Positions 1-9,889 are shown, numbered from the stretch's first letter. The stretch: DNA of 64,000 nucleotides from Alicyclobacillus fastidiosus (GCF_026651875.1 NZ_CP104067.1:2294001-2358000), one strand, 5' to 3'. Notes: generated by a model from the letters alone, not told the origin. Numbers and translations: made by a program.

Positions 1-36
1 GTTCGAGTTGTATTTTACTCAATCTCCATTTAACAT

Positions 37-1484
37 TGAGCGTTTTGCAGATTTCTAAGCCCTTGCGGGGCAAGGGATAACAGGACATAAAAAAGGACTT
101 CACCCCAACATCGAGAAAATTTCAAGTGACGAAACAAGAAACCTCGACAGGAGGAAAGTCCACTTGTATCTTCTCCAAAAGTCTCTGTTTTCCTTTGAAG
201 AGTGGCTAGAAATCGAACCCAGTGAGCGATTGGAGCTGTTCTTTTCCGCACTGGATTTGCAACCATATGCCGCAAAGTTGAGGAATTCGTCACCCCAGGG
301 TGCAAAACCTATCAATCGTGAAGCAATTTTACGAGCGTTACTGGCTGCGCCGCTTGAGGGCATTTCGACTTTTTCTCGGCTACACAAGCGCTTGAGAACC
401 GACTTGCAGTTTAGGTACCAATGCGGTTTCCGGTTAGATGAACCAGCCCCATCGATTGCCACATTCAGTCGAGTTTTCATGACAGTTGTGGATAGAGGCC
501 TTGCTAAGGAACTCTTCATTGACCTGGTCAGCCAATGTAAAGAGTTCGGTATTGTTGATGGGAGTCACATTGCTATCGACAGTACGGCGATTGGTGCCTA
601 TGAGAAAAAGCAGCCAAAATCACGGAGTAAAGGTTCGGGTAATGCCAATTGGGGTGCCAAGTTCGACACGTTCGGTAATAAACTCACATGGTTCGGATAC
701 AAAATTCATCTTGCTGTAGATACCGCTAGTGAACTACCGGTTTCCTTAGAGGTCACACCTGCTCATGTGTATGACGGAGAAATGGCGATGCCATTGATAA
801 AAGACGTTGTTGAGAACTACGGCTGGAAAGTTAAGTTCGTCATGATGGACGCCGGATATGACCAGGTGAAGAATTATGAAGTCGCTCGCAGCTATGGTGC
901 ACAGGCAATCATAGCATTGAACCGAAGAGGTGAAAAAGAGCCACCTGCTGGGATAGCGTCCAACGGAACACCTTGTTGCTCCATGGGTTATGACATGGTC
1001 TACTGGGGCGCTGATGGTGATCGGCTAAAGTTCCGTTGCCCTCACGTTCTGGGCAAGGTGAATTGCCCTCTCGGGGCAGCAGCTTGCTCTGATTCCAACT
1101 ATGGAATGGTTATCAAGAAGAACATCAATGAAGATATTCGTCGCTACTCGAATCCACACCGAAACACACGCGGTTGGACAGAGTTGTACGACGAACGAAC
1201 TTCGACTGAACGCTGTAACTCAAGACTTAAGGAGAATCTCACGGCAAACGATGTTCACGTTCGTGGTATCCAAAAAGTCACGACACATGTTTATCTCAAT
1301 GTCATAGTTTTGTTAGCATCTGCACTTGCGACGAGAAAAGCAGCTAGCACGCAAACAGTAGCCTAATGTCCGTACTGATGATAATACCTGCATAAGTGCA
1401 TTGCAAAAAATGTAAAGGTAAGTCCCTAATTCGCTTGTCGTTTCTTTTTACTCCATCAAAAAACTTCATTCTGCAAAACGCTCA
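37..1484 (+). mobile_element. IS element, IS5/IS1182-like, intact copy
   Basis: A complete element of about 1.45 kb. The terminal inverted repeats read TGAGCGTTTTGCAGA at the left (from 37) and its complement TCTGCAAAACGCTCA at the right (ending 1484). The dinucleotide AT at 35-36 and again at 1485-1486 looks like a 2-bp target duplication. It contains one transposase gene. A diverged, broken copy with the same ends lies at 53607-56724 in the same orientation. Family name is tentative. Confidence 0.85.
164..1366 (+). CDS. DDE transposase (IS5/IS1182-like)
   Basis: A 400-residue transposase that would cut and join the ends of the surrounding element. The N-terminal third is a DUF772-like helical region and the rest a DDE_1/Tnp_11-type catalytic domain. 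A plausible catalytic triad is Asp139 (IDSTAIGAYE), Asp229 (MMDAGYD) and Glu349 (ERTSTERCNSR). The start is TTG at 164, 9 bases after a GGAGG-type ribosome site at 150-154. The gene is intact and the element has both ends, so it may be active. Its paralogue at 53733-56562 is frameshifted and interrupted by another IS, and serves as a useful reference for reading that copy. IS5 versus IS1182 assignment cannot be settled by eye. Confidence 0.9.
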   Translation: MYLLQKSLFSFEEWLEIEPSERLELFFSALDLQPYAAKLRNSSPQGAKPINREAILRALLAAPLEGISTFSRLHKRLRTDLQFRYQCGFRLDEPAPSIATFSRVFMTVVDRGLAKELFIDLVSQCKEFGIVDGSHIAIDSTAIGAYEKKQPKSRSKGSGNANWGAKFDTFGNKLTWFGYKIHLAVDTASELPVSLEVTPAHVYDGEMAMPLIKDVVENYGWKVKFVMMDAGYDQVKNYEVARSYGAQAIIALNRRGEKEPPAGIASNGTPCCSMGYDMVYWGADGDRLKFRCPHVLGKVNCPLGAAACSDSNYGMVIKKNINEDIRRYSNPHRNTRGWTELYDERTSTERCNSRLKENLTANDVHVRGIQKVTTHVYLNVIVLLASALATRKAASTQTVA

Positions 1485-1562
1485 ATATTATATAACCATT
1501 TTTAAATTTTCGGAACAGCGAAAAGAGATTAAATCATAGATAATTAATCGAGGTATTCCATA

Positions 1563-2600
1563 ATGCAAAATATTACGGTTTATGATATTGCCAGAGAAGC
1601 AAATGTGTCTGTATCAACGGTATCCCGTGTGCTTAATGGCACAGCGCCTGTAAAAGAATCAACACGGAATCTAATACTCGAGATTATAGAGAAGTATCAA
1701 TTTCAGCCGAATGCTTTGGCCCGGAGTTTGATAAAAAAAGAGACCAAAACGATTGGAATTATCCTTCCGGATATCACGAATCCATTTTTTCCGGAAGTTT
1801 TTTCGGGTGCTGAAAATGCACTGCGTGAAGCTGGATATACATTTTTTCTTTGCACTACGGCAGGAGATAGTAGACGGGAATCAGAATATTTGAGCATCCT
1901 ACGGGAGAGGCAAGTAGATGGAATTCTATTTTTGGGGGGGCGTATTAACAGGAGCAACTGTGAGCCAGATTTGGTCCAGGAGGTTGTAGATATAAGTAAG
2001 CGAATTCCAGTTGTTCTTATTAACGGAGACTTACCGAATCATACTTTTTATCGAGTGAGCACTGATGAGTATTTAGGGGCTCAATTGGGAGTCCAACACC
2101 TTATTGATCTGGGGCATGAGAATATTGGATTCATAGGAGGACGAAATGGAACCTCGACCACGGATGTTAAAGTAAACGCCTTCCGGGACACGATGAGAAA
2201 AAATGGACTCTCATTTCGAGAGGAATGGGTCTTATATGATGATTTTACCATTACGAGCGGTAAAATCTTAATGGAAAAATTGCTTAATATGTATTGCAAA
2301 CCGTCAGCTGTGTGCTGTGTTAATGACTTTGCATCCGTTGGAGCAATCAAAACAGCTATCAAATATGGTTTGAGAATTCCTGAGGATATGTCAATTATGG
2401 GATATGACGATACAATTTTATCTACATCTATGATTCCGGAGTTAACAACCATCTCTCAGAATAGCGTTGAGTTGGGAAAAATAGCAGTCGAAATATTAAG
2501 GGCATTGATCAATGGCGAAGAGGTTGCGCAACATACGATAATTCAACCTAAACTTGTCCGAAGACAAAGTACCAGTATTAACTGTGTTCACCATCGTTAA
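1563..2600 (+). CDS. LacI-family transcriptional regulator
   Basis: A 345-residue LacI/GalR repressor. Residues 3-26 form the helix-turn-helix and hinge start (TVYDIAREANVSVSTVSRVL), followed by a periplasmic-binding-protein-like ligand domain with typical motifs such as IGIILPDITNPFF and GYDD near the C-terminus. It is the first gene of the arabinogalactan locus, upstream of the sugar importer and glycosidases, so it is the natural candidate to bind the repeated TGAAACCCATTTCA sites at 4274-4335 and 14900-14913; that link is inference. Only 76 bases separate it from the upstream IS, so its native promoter may have been displaced. A second IS now separates it from the transporter operon. Ligand unknown, probably a galactose, arabinose or uronate oligosaccharide. 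Confidence 0.93.
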   Translation: MQNITVYDIAREANVSVSTVSRVLNGTAPVKESTRNLILEIIEKYQFQPNALARSLIKKETKTIGIILPDITNPFFPEVFSGAENALREAGYTFFLCTTAGDSRRESEYLSILRERQVDGILFLGGRINRSNCEPDLVQEVVDISKRIPVVLINGDLPNHTFYRVSTDEYLGAQLGVQHLIDLGHENIGFIGGRNGTSTTDVKVNAFRDTMRKNGLSFREEWVLYDDFTITSGKILMEKLLNMYCKPSAVCCVNDFASVGAIKTAIKYGLRIPEDMSIMGYDDTILSTSMIPELTTISQNSVELGKIAVEILRALINGEEVAQHTIIQPKLVRRQSTSINCVHHR

Positions 2601-2628
2601 TAGAATTAATTGATTTTAATATATGTAA

Positions 2629-4144
2629 CTCAACTTTCGCAGAGTGAAATGTGTAGCTAGCCCTTGTGGCGTAAAGACTTGAACGGATTAGAATATTAGC
2701 GTTGACAAATCAAAAGCACCACTTCCTTTGGTATAGTAAATGCGACCAAACACTACCATACCGGAAGAGGTGCTCTCCTATATGATAGGTTATGAGATGG
2801 AAAACAACAATCAATTGCCTGTCGAAATTCGTCCTGCCTTTCAAGAACTAAAGGTCCTTAAGCATCTGCGTAATGCTGGCATCACCAAGAGGTTTGGGGT
2901 TGCGTGTTCCTACCTATTCCAGCTTGTGTTTGTGCTCATCTTCCATCATCGAAACTGGTTTCAATTTCTTGATAGCGCAAAGTCAGAATCATATCCTGGC
3001 AAGGATGCTGTGTACCGTTTTCTCAATCATGCCGGATTTGCATGGCGACGCTTTCTCCTATTGCTCAGTGTGGAGGCCGTGAACAAAACCAGTTCGTTAA
3101 CATCTGACAAGCGTGTCAGCGTATTCGTTGTCGATGACTCCATGTATGAGCGGAACAGGAGTAAGTGCGTGGAACTCTTGGCTCGATTCAAAGACCATGC
3201 ACGGAATTGCTACTACAAGGGATTTCGCATGTTGACGTTAGGCTGGTCTGACGGTCATACATTCGTCCCAGTGGACTTTTCTCTCCTCAGTTCCGTCAAG
3301 TCGCAGATTCAAGGCTTGGGTCAATCGATTGATAAACGCACTCACGGATACAAACGCAGAATGGAATCACTTCTCCCGGCCCCAGATATCATCCCTGCCA
3401 TGATTGACCGTGCTCTGTCTGCTGGAATGAATGCCTCGTACGTATTGATGGACAGTTGGTTCACGCACGCTCCGTTGATTCAAGCCGTGCTGGATAGGGG
3501 ACTGGACGTCATCGGAATGGTCAAGGCGGACAACAAACGATATTTACTCGACGGACGGTGCCTGTCCTTGCAAGAGCTGTACTACGCTGCTACGCCCGTT
3601 CAAAGTACGAAGAAAGGAATCTTAAGGTCCATACATACTCAACTGCGCCCAGGCATCCCGATCAAAATGGTGTTCGTTCGTCACCGAACCAACAAGAAGG
3701 AATGGCTAGCTATCCTGTCTACAGATACGACGCTGACGGTCGAGAAAATCATACAGATTTACGGCATTCGATGGGACATTGAAGTGTTCTTCAAATGCAC
3801 AAAATCATTACTGCGTCTGCAGAAAGAGTTTCAAGGACGTTCCTATGACATGCTCGTCAGCCACACGACGATTGTCTTTTCACGGTATATTCTGTTAGCT
3901 TGGCAGCACCGCCAGAGCACGGACGACCGTACATTGGGGAATCTATTTCTAATGCTCTGCGACGAAGTGAGCGAACTGGACTGGGCCATCGCATTGAGCC
4001 AATTGGTTGAACTTGTAAATAATGTTTCCAAGAAGGCAGGCAAACGACTCTCGAAACTGATTCGCAGTCAACTACAGCGGTGGATCGACGGTTTACCCAG
4101 CTATATCAAGGCATATCTCCCTGTTTTGGCCTGCGAAAGTTGAG
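2629..4144 (+). mobile_element. IS4-family element with 7-bp target duplication
   Basis: A 1516-bp element with terminal inverted repeats CTCAACTTTCGCAG (2629-2642) and CTGCGAAAGTTGAG (4131-4144). The flanking heptamer TATGTAA at 2622-2628 is repeated at 4145-4151, a clean target duplication showing a simple, fairly recent insertion. It sits between the LacI gene and the ABC importer promoter. Confidence 0.93.
2740..4143 (+). CDS. IS4-family transposase
   Basis: A 467-residue DDE transposase of the IS4 superfamily. The catalytic residues are visible: Asp132/133 in VVDDSMYERN, Asp238 in VLMDSWF, and the family Y-R-E-K signature YGIRWDIEVFFKCTK (Tyr341, Arg344, Glu348, Lys355). The stop codon TGA lies inside the right inverted repeat, a common economy in this family. 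The ATG at 2740 has no clear ribosome site; an in-frame ATG at 2782 preceded by GGAAGAGG is an alternative start. The frame is intact and the element has matching direct repeats, so it may still be mobile. Confidence 0.93.
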   Translation: MRPNTTIPEEVLSYMIGYEMENNNQLPVEIRPAFQELKVLKHLRNAGITKRFGVACSYLFQLVFVLIFHHRNWFQFLDSAKSESYPGKDAVYRFLNHAGFAWRRFLLLLSVEAVNKTSSLTSDKRVSVFVVDDSMYERNRSKCVELLARFKDHARNCYYKGFRMLTLGWSDGHTFVPVDFSLLSSVKSQIQGLGQSIDKRTHGYKRRMESLLPAPDIIPAMIDRALSAGMNASYVLMDSWFTHAPLIQAVLDRGLDVIGMVKADNKRYLLDGRCLSLQELYYAATPVQSTKKGILRSIHTQLRPGIPIKMVFVRHRTNKKEWLAILSTDTTLTVEKIIQIYGIRWDIEVFFKCTKSLLRLQKEFQGRSYDMLVSHTTIVFSRYILLAWQHRQSTDDRTLGNLFLMLCDEVSELDWAIALSQLVELVNNVSKKAGKRLSKLIRSQLQRWIDGLPSYIKAYLPVLACES

Positions 4145-4235
4145 TATGTAAGATAATTAGGATACAAGAACACTAGTGGTCTAATTGTGCTGGAAAATAA
4201 GTTGTGTTCGAATAGTCAGAATAAATATAATCATA

Positions 4236-4265
4236 TTGACAATATAAAGTGCGTATTGATATAGT
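4236..4265 (+). promoter_or_regulatory. Sigma-A-type promoter of ABC importer operon
   Basis: A perfect -35 box TTGACA (4236-4241), an 18-base spacer and a -10 box TATAGT (4260-4265). It lies downstream of the IS4 element and upstream of the solute-binding protein gene, with three operator repeats beginning 8 bases after the -10 box. Confidence 0.7.
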
Positions 4266-4273
4266 GTGCGTAA

Positions 4274-4335
4274 TGAAACCCATTTCAGTACTCCGAATGA
4301 AACCCATTTCAGTGCTTTGAGTGAAACCCATTTCA
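4274..4335 (+). repeat. Three operator repeats TGAAACCCATTTCA, 24-bp period
   Basis: Three exact copies of the imperfect palindrome TGAAACCCATTTCA lie at 4274-4287, 4298-4311 and 4322-4335, so the period is exactly 24 bp. They start at the predicted transcription start of the promoter at 4236-4265. This is a classic place for a repressor to block initiation or elongation. The half-site TGAAA resembles LacI/GalR-family operators, although the central CG typical of many is replaced by CC. A 13-of-14 match in opposite orientation lies at 14900-14913 after another strong promoter. Confidence 0.8.
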
Positions 4336-4395
4336 CAATTATAAGGGAGGAATATGACAACATTTTATGATGAGAATATTTAGTTTTTTTAGATT

Positions 4396-4409
4396 TGTAA
4401 GCGTTTAAT
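4396..4409 (+). promoter_or_regulatory. Possible catabolite-responsive element (cre-like)
   Basis: TGTAAGCGTTTAAT resembles the Bacillota CcpA target TGTAAGCGTTTACA with two mismatches at the 3' side. It lies in the leader between the operators and the ribosome site of the solute-binding protein. This would allow glucose repression of the importer. Tentative. Confidence 0.35.
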
Positions 4410-4431
4410 GACATCTAGGGGGTAATTGATT

Positions 4432-5739
4432 ATGCCTTTCAGAAAAAAGCAAACGTCGTTTGGGATTGTTGGTGTCGCCACAATTGGATTATCCGCTTTA
4501 GTTACTGGATGTGGAAGCCAAAGTACGGGGAACAGCACGGGTACCACATCCACATCGGGGCAGAAGATTCATTTAACAATGACTGTATGGGGCTCGACAC
4601 TAGATACAAAAACCTATCAGGAACGGGTTGACCTTTATACGAAGCTACACCCCAACGTCACTATTACAGTGAAGAACCTTCCAAAGTATGACCAACAGGT
4701 AGAAACTATGATTGCGGGTGGCGATGCACCCGATATCATGGCCGTGTCTCAAGATGCTGTAGGATTTGGTCAAGAGGGAGCGGTACTGAACCTTACGCCC
4801 TATATTAAACAAGCGGGTATGAATTTAAATTCGATTTATGAGCCTGGGTATCTTGGTGAATATCAATATCAAGGACAACAATATGGGCTACCTGACCGTG
4901 GCGGTTATATCATTACATACTACAACAAAGATATGTTTAAGAAGGCTGGGTTGACTGACCCCACAAATGGATGGACATGGAATCAGTTTCTTACTGATGC
5001 CAAAAAACTGACCATTACGAATGGTGGAAAAACGACTCAGTGGGGTTTTGCAGGTGGCACTTGGTGGCCCGTATATGGAAGCTTTGTTCAAGAAAACGGT
5101 GGAAAAATACTAAATAGTAGTTTGAATCAGTCTGAACTTGGTTCATCAGCTACTCAAAATGCCCTGACATGGGTGAATAATCTAAGTTACAAATGGCACG
5201 TTGCACCGACTACTGTTCAATATGCCAATATGGGATCCGGTGTAACAGGGGATGAGCTATTCGGGCAAGGGAAAGTGGCTCTGCTCACCACTGGGTTTTG
5301 GGATATTGCTTCGTATGTACAGGATAAAATAAATTTTGGTATCGCTCCAATGCCCGTTGGAAAGCAAGGTGGTATGGAAACGGTTGGTACAGGTCTTGCT
5401 GTATGTGCAAAATCAAAGTATCCGCAGGTAGCGTTCCAGGTTCTTGAATTCCTGGAGAGTAAGGCAGGGCAGGCACCGATTGTCCAAAACGGGGAGGATG
5501 TACCTGCAACCAAGGCTGGGATGGCCATGTGGATAAAGAGTCTCCCGAAAAGTGTGAGTTTTAGTTCGTTGCAAAGTGCCCAAAGCGACGTATTCTCACC
5601 CCAAATTCCACCTCAGTGGAATCAACTGCAAACCTCACTTAGTAATGACTTAACACCGTTCTTTAATGGTGAAAAGAGTCTTAATTCGATACTTTCAAAA
5701 ACAAACTCGGACGTTAATAGTCTTGTGGGCGGAAACTAA
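4432..5739 (+). CDS. ABC sugar transporter substrate-binding lipoprotein
   Basis: An extracellular solute-binding protein of family 1 (MalE/UgpB type), 435 residues. The N-terminus carries a signal peptide with a lipobox (ALVTGC), so the mature protein is anchored to the outer face of the membrane by lipid on Cys. Motifs such as GGDAPDIMAV and the tryptophan-rich middle (NGWTWNQF) are typical of oligosaccharide binders. ATG at 4432 is preferred because GGGGG at 4418-4422 is 9 bases upstream; a TTG six bases earlier is possible. First gene of a three-gene importer (binding protein, two permeases). Placed under the TGAAACCCATTTCA operators, it probably takes up galactan or arabinogalactan oligosaccharides; the substrate is inferred from neighbours only. 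Confidence 0.93.
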   Translation: MPFRKKQTSFGIVGVATIGLSALVTGCGSQSTGNSTGTTSTSGQKIHLTMTVWGSTLDTKTYQERVDLYTKLHPNVTITVKNLPKYDQQVETMIAGGDAPDIMAVSQDAVGFGQEGAVLNLTPYIKQAGMNLNSIYEPGYLGEYQYQGQQYGLPDRGGYIITYYNKDMFKKAGLTDPTNGWTWNQFLTDAKKLTITNGGKTTQWGFAGGTWWPVYGSFVQENGGKILNSSLNQSELGSSATQNALTWVNNLSYKWHVAPTTVQYANMGSGVTGDELFGQGKVALLTTGFWDIASYVQDKINFGIAPMPVGKQGGMETVGTGLAVCAKSKYPQVAFQVLEFLESKAGQAPIVQNGEDVPATKAGMAMWIKSLPKSVSFSSLQSAQSDVFSPQIPPQWNQLQTSLSNDLTPFFNGEKSLNSILSKTNSDVNSLVGGN

Positions 5740-5793
5740 TAGAATATTGGTCTGTATGCCAGATTAATTGCGGTGAAGGAAGAAGGTTGAAAA

Positions 5794-6675
5794 ATGATTA
5801 TCAAGACCATTCGCCGTCGTGAAAGCGTTGCATTTTACGCTTTCACGGGTCCTTGGTTGGTGGGGCTCGTCGGACTAACCTTGGGCCCGATTCTTGCCTC
5901 ATTAGCATTAAGTTTTACTAATTGGAATATGTTCTCCCCACCACACTGGGTAGGTTTTGAAAATTATGTGAAAACGTTTAAAACACCAATGTTTTGGACT
6001 GCGCTTTATAACACAGCATACTATTCTGTGATTTCCGTTCCTCTCAGTATTCTGATCGCATTGGTTCTAGCCGTTTTGTTGAATCAGAAGGTTGCTGCAA
6101 GGCGTTGGTTTCGCACCGCTTTTTATCTACCGAGTACCATCCCAGTTGTAGCGGTGGTAATGCTCTGGAGTTGGTTGCTTGCGCCGGCAGGTTTGTTTAA
6201 CGAGTTTTTACATTTGTTTGGCATTCATGGGCCTGCATGGTTTGTAGACCCTGCTTGGATTAAACCTGGTTTGATTATTATGAGTCTCTGGGGCGCAGGT
6301 GGGGGAACCGTTTTATTTCTCGCGGGACTTCAGGGTATACCATCCTACCTTTATGAAGCAGCTGAGTTAGACGGTGCGAGTAGTTGGACCAAGTTTGTGC
6401 GTATCACAATGCCACAGTTGTCGCCAATTATCCTGTTTAACCTCATCAACGGTATCATAGGTGCGATGCAGGTATTCACACAGGTCTACATCATTGGTAC
6501 TAATAACGCGAGTACGATGATGGTTCCTTATTTGTTCGAACAAGCTTTTCAGAATTATCAGATGGGTCTTGCCTCAGCGACAGCATGGTTGTTATTTATC
6601 ATCATCATGGTTTTGACGTTGATAGTGCTTAAATGGTCGAGTGTATGGGTTTACTACGAGGGAGAACGGAGGTAA
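5794..6675 (+). CDS. ABC sugar permease, MalF/UgpA type
   Basis: A 293-residue inner-membrane permease with about six transmembrane segments. It contains the EAA loop (YEAAELDGASSWTKFVRITMP) that docks the ATPase. It lies 54 bases after the binding protein and 5 bases before the second permease, in one operon. No ATP-binding subunit is encoded in this operon or in the other importer operon at 42-45 kb, so a shared MsmK/MsmX-like ATPase elsewhere in the genome is expected; this is known practice in Bacillota CUT1 transporters. Confidence 0.93.
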   Translation: MIIKTIRRRESVAFYAFTGPWLVGLVGLTLGPILASLALSFTNWNMFSPPHWVGFENYVKTFKTPMFWTALYNTAYYSVISVPLSILIALVLAVLLNQKVAARRWFRTAFYLPSTIPVVAVVMLWSWLLAPAGLFNEFLHLFGIHGPAWFVDPAWIKPGLIIMSLWGAGGGTVLFLAGLQGIPSYLYEAAELDGASSWTKFVRITMPQLSPIILFNLINGIIGAMQVFTQVYIIGTNNASTMMVPYLFEQAFQNYQMGLASATAWLLFIIIMVLTLIVLKWSSVWVYYEGERR

Positions 6676-6680
6676 AAATA

Positions 6681-7565
6681 ATGAGCCAGCAGTTGGAACG
6701 CCTAGCTCCTACGAAGGCATTCGGAGCAAGAACAACGCCGAAGCTGGGAAAGTGGATTATATACGTGATTCTAATTATCGGCGCAGTTATGATGGTGGCG
6801 CCACTTTTATGGATGATTACGACGTCACTCTCGAATAACAAGTATGCGTTGACCTTTCCGCCAAAACTGTTCCCGACGTCGTTTCATTTTGATAATTTCC
6901 TAGAAATTTTCAAAAGCGATGACTTTGCTCTCTATTTGAGAAACACATTAATCATCACAATCCCTGCCATTATTGGGCAAGTCTTTGTATCATCGTTGGC
7001 TGCCTTTGCATTCGCTCGGTTACGTGCACCTGGCAAAAATTTATTTTTTATAATCACCTTATGTACGCTGATGATTCCCGGCGAAGTAACGATGATACCA
7101 AACTTCATTATGTTCAAATATTTCCATTGGATTAATACATTCTGGCCGCTTATTGTTCCTAATTTCTTCGGCAATGCATTCAATATTTTTCTCATGAGAC
7201 AGTTCTTTATGAATGTTCCTCTTGAGTTGGATGAAGCGGCTAAATTAGACGGTTTGAGTTATTTCGGAATATGGTGGCGTATCATTGTCCCACTGGCAAA
7301 ACCTGCCCTCGTCACAGTAGCTATTTTTACTTTCACATACAATTGGGGCTCGTTTATGGGACCGCTAATATACCTCAATGACCAAAAACTTTACCCGCTT
7401 GCGCTCGGTATCTATCAAATGACACAAACAGGGAATGTGATGGAACAACCCAATTGGAACTTGATAATGGCGGGTTCTCTCTTATTAACGATTCCGATGA
7501 TCATTGTCTTTTTCTATGGGCAGCGCCACATTTATGAAGGAACCAACGTACTTGGGCGACTTTAA
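6681..7565 (+). CDS. ABC sugar permease, MalG/UgpE type
   Basis: A 294-residue permease pairing with the preceding MalF-like protein. It has about six membrane segments and the EAA loop DEAAKLDGLSYFGIWWRIIVP. ATG at 6681 is chosen because GGAGG lies at 6668-6672 with good spacing and an upstream in-frame start would overlap the previous gene. It completes the importer set. The following 290 bases up to the GH42 gene show no clear terminator or operator copy. Confidence 0.93.
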   Translation: MSQQLERLAPTKAFGARTTPKLGKWIIYVILIIGAVMMVAPLLWMITTSLSNNKYALTFPPKLFPTSFHFDNFLEIFKSDDFALYLRNTLIITIPAIIGQVFVSSLAAFAFARLRAPGKNLFFIITLCTLMIPGEVTMIPNFIMFKYFHWINTFWPLIVPNFFGNAFNIFLMRQFFMNVPLELDEAAKLDGLSYFGIWWRIIVPLAKPALVTVAIFTFTYNWGSFMGPLIYLNDQKLYPLALGIYQMTQTGNVMEQPNWNLIMAGSLLLTIPMIIVFFYGQRHIYEGTNVLGRL

Positions 7566-7855
7566 TTCTTTGGTTTAAATTTATGAGCTTTGTACCGATT
7601 CGTGGTTATAGAATAGCTAGCTGATACCAAGAAAACAAGGTGAAGGCGTTGGGATATACCATTATCGCTCGGTAGAATTCTTGGGATTTGCATGGAGAAT
7701 CTGAGGTTATTCATTTTCAATACTGAATAGATAATGTAACACAATCCACTGCGACCCAACAATATAATTACATGTCATTACTGACAGGATTTATAAGTGT
7801 CCGTTTTTATCATGTGTATATTTTGAAAATATATTACTTTACAGGAGAGAATGTT

Positions 7856-9889
7856 ATGTCTTTGAGCAAATTAGATAAAATTCCTTATGGTGGGGATTAT
7901 AATCCTGATCAGTGGCCGGAGGAGATATGGGACGAAGATATGCGGTTATTCCGTATAGCTGGTATAGATATGGCTACAGTTGGTGTGTTTTCATGGGCAA
8001 AGCTCCAACCAAGTGAGCTTGTTTATAACTTTGAGTGGCTCGATGAGGTTTTGAACAAACTTCAAGAAAATGGCGTAAGAGTGTGCCTTGCAACAGGAAC
8101 TGCGGCACATCCAGCCTGGATGGCTAAAAGATACCCCGACGTACTGCGTGTAGATTTTGAAGGTCGTAAGCATCGTTTTGGTCAACGTCACAATTTTTGC
8201 CCGAACAGCCCGACTTATCGTGAGTATTCCCGCCAATTGGCAGGGAAGATTGCGCAACGGTACAAAGATCATCCTGCTTTAGCCCTATGGCACGTAAATA
8301 ATGAATATGGTGGGATTTGCTATTGTGACAATTGTGCTCAGGCGTTTCGGAATTGGTTGAAGCATCGATATGGTAGTTTGGAGAATGTCAATAGCGCTTG
8401 GGACACTGCCTTTTGGGGACACTTGTTTTATGATTGGAATGAAATCGTCCCTCCTAATTTGTTGAGCGAACACTTGGATCCACATGATCCCACTCGGACT
8501 GCGTTTCAAGGTATCTCCCTTGATTATGCGCGGTTCAATTCTGATAGTTTGCTGGACTGCTATAGATCCGAATATGAGGAAATTAAGAAACACACGCCCC
8601 ACATACCTGTGACGACAAACTTAATGGGAACCTATAAACCGTTAGATTACTTCCGATGGGCACCGTATTTGGATGTCATTTCGTGGGATAATTACCCATC
8701 TTACGATACCCCAGTAAGCCAAACTGCCTTGAGACACGATCTAATGCGTGGCCTCAAACAAGGTCAATCCTTTATGTTGATGGAACAAACACCAAGTCAA
8801 CAGAACTGGCAACCCTATAATTCATTGAAACGACCAGGTGTGATGCGGCTCTGGAGTTATCAAGCAATTTCACGAGGGGCCGATAGTGTCTTGTTCTTTC
8901 AATTAAGACGCTCCGCTGGCGCATGCGAGAAATTCCATGGAGCCGTCATTGAGCATGCTGGTCACGAACATACACGGGTTTTCCGCGAGTGCGCGCAACT
9001 AGGGGCGGAGTTGCAAGAGTTAGGTGATGTCATATTAGACTCCCGTGTTGATGCAAAGGTGGCCATTGTATTCGACTGGGACAACTGGTGGGCTATCGAG
9101 TATTCAAGCGGACCTAGCGTCGATTTAAAGTATCTCGATGAAGTTCAAAAGTACTATGACGCGTTTTATTCTCAGAACATCCAGGTCGATATGGTTGGGC
9201 TGGACAGTAATCTTGATGGATATGACATCGTCATTGCTCCAGTTTTATACATGGTAAAACCGGGCTATGCAAAGCGGTTGGAATCATTTGTGGAAAACGG
9301 AGGTCTTTTTCTAACGACGTTTTTTAGTGGCATTGTAAACGAAATGGACTTGGTAACGTTAGGTGGTTACCCTGGTGAACTTCGCAAACTCTTAGGAATT
9401 TGGGTAGAAGAAATTGATGCACTGCTACCAGATATGAAAAATCGAATTGTCATGAAAGGCAACCAATTTCTCAGTCGGAATGAATACTCCTGTTCGTTAC
9501 TTTGTGATTTGATTCATTCTGAAGGAGCAGAAGTTGTTGCAGAGTACGGGGATGATTTTTATGAGGGCATGCCTGTATTAACTCGCAATCACTTCGGAAA
9601 TGGTGAAGCTTGGTACGTAGCGTCGAGTCCGAGTCAGGAATTTCTACAAGACCTGGCGACTTATTTAAGTCGGTCTAAGGGGATTCAACCTGTAATATCT
9701 GCTCCTAACGGAGTAGAGGTGTCGCAGCGAAATAAGGATGGGGTATCTTACACGTTTGTGTTGAATCATACGGATCAAAGTCAATCGGTAGACATCGGCT
9801 CCAAGGTCAGACTGGAACTTTTAACAGGTTCATCCGTAGCGAATGTTGTTGAAATTGGTCCTAAGGGAGTTATGATACTGCAACACTAA
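7856..9889 (+). CDS. GH42 beta-galactosidase
   Basis: A 677-residue cytoplasmic beta-galactosidase of family GH42, which removes terminal galactose from imported galacto-oligosaccharides. The (beta/alpha)8 domain shows the acid/base Glu150 in WHVNNEYGG and the nucleophile Glu310 in FMLMEQTPS. A zinc cluster of Cys115, Cys155, Cys157 and Cys160 (CYCDNC) matches the family. The trimerisation and C-terminal beta domains follow, giving the usual length. ATG at 7856 has AGGAGA seven bases upstream; a longer in-frame start at 7772 lacks this and adds an unrelated leader. No signal peptide, so it acts on imported sugar. A second, unrelated beta-galactosidase (GH35) lies at 15410. Confidence 0.95.
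   Translation: MSLSKLDKIPYGGDYNPDQWPEEIWDEDMRLFRIAGIDMATVGVFSWAKLQPSELVYNFEWLDEVLNKLQENGVRVCLATGTAAHPAWMAKRYPDVLRVDFEGRKHRFGQRHNFCPNSPTYREYSRQLAGKIAQRYKDHPALALWHVNNEYGGICYCDNCAQAFRNWLKHRYGSLENVNSAWDTAFWGHLFYDWNEIVPPNLLSEHLDPHDPTRTAFQGISLDYARFNSDSLLDCYRSEYEEIKKHTPHIPVTTNLMGTYKPLDYFRWAPYLDVISWDNYPSYDTPVSQTALRHDLMRGLKQGQSFMLMEQTPSQQNWQPYNSLKRPGVMRLWSYQAISRGADSVLFFQLRRSAGACEKFHGAVIEHAGHEHTRVFRECAQLGAELQELGDVILDSRVDAKVAIVFDWDNWWAIEYSSGPSVDLKYLDEVQKYYDAFYSQNIQVDMVGLDSNLDGYDIVIAPVLYMVKPGYAKRLESFVENGGLFLTTFFSGIVNEMDLVTLGGYPGELRKLLGIWVEEIDALLPDMKNRIVMKGNQFLSRNEYSCSLLCDLIHSEGAEVVAEYGDDFYEGMPVLTRNHFGNGEAWYVASSPSQEFLQDLATYLSRSKGIQPVISAPNGVEVSQRNKDGVSYTFVLNHTDQSQSVDIGSKVRLELLTGSSVANVVEIGPKGVMILQH

Noticed and set aside
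4274..4335. CRISPR array or replication iterons
   Set aside because: Only three 14-bp units with 10-bp gaps, directly after a promoter and with a fourth copy at another promoter; operators explain this better.
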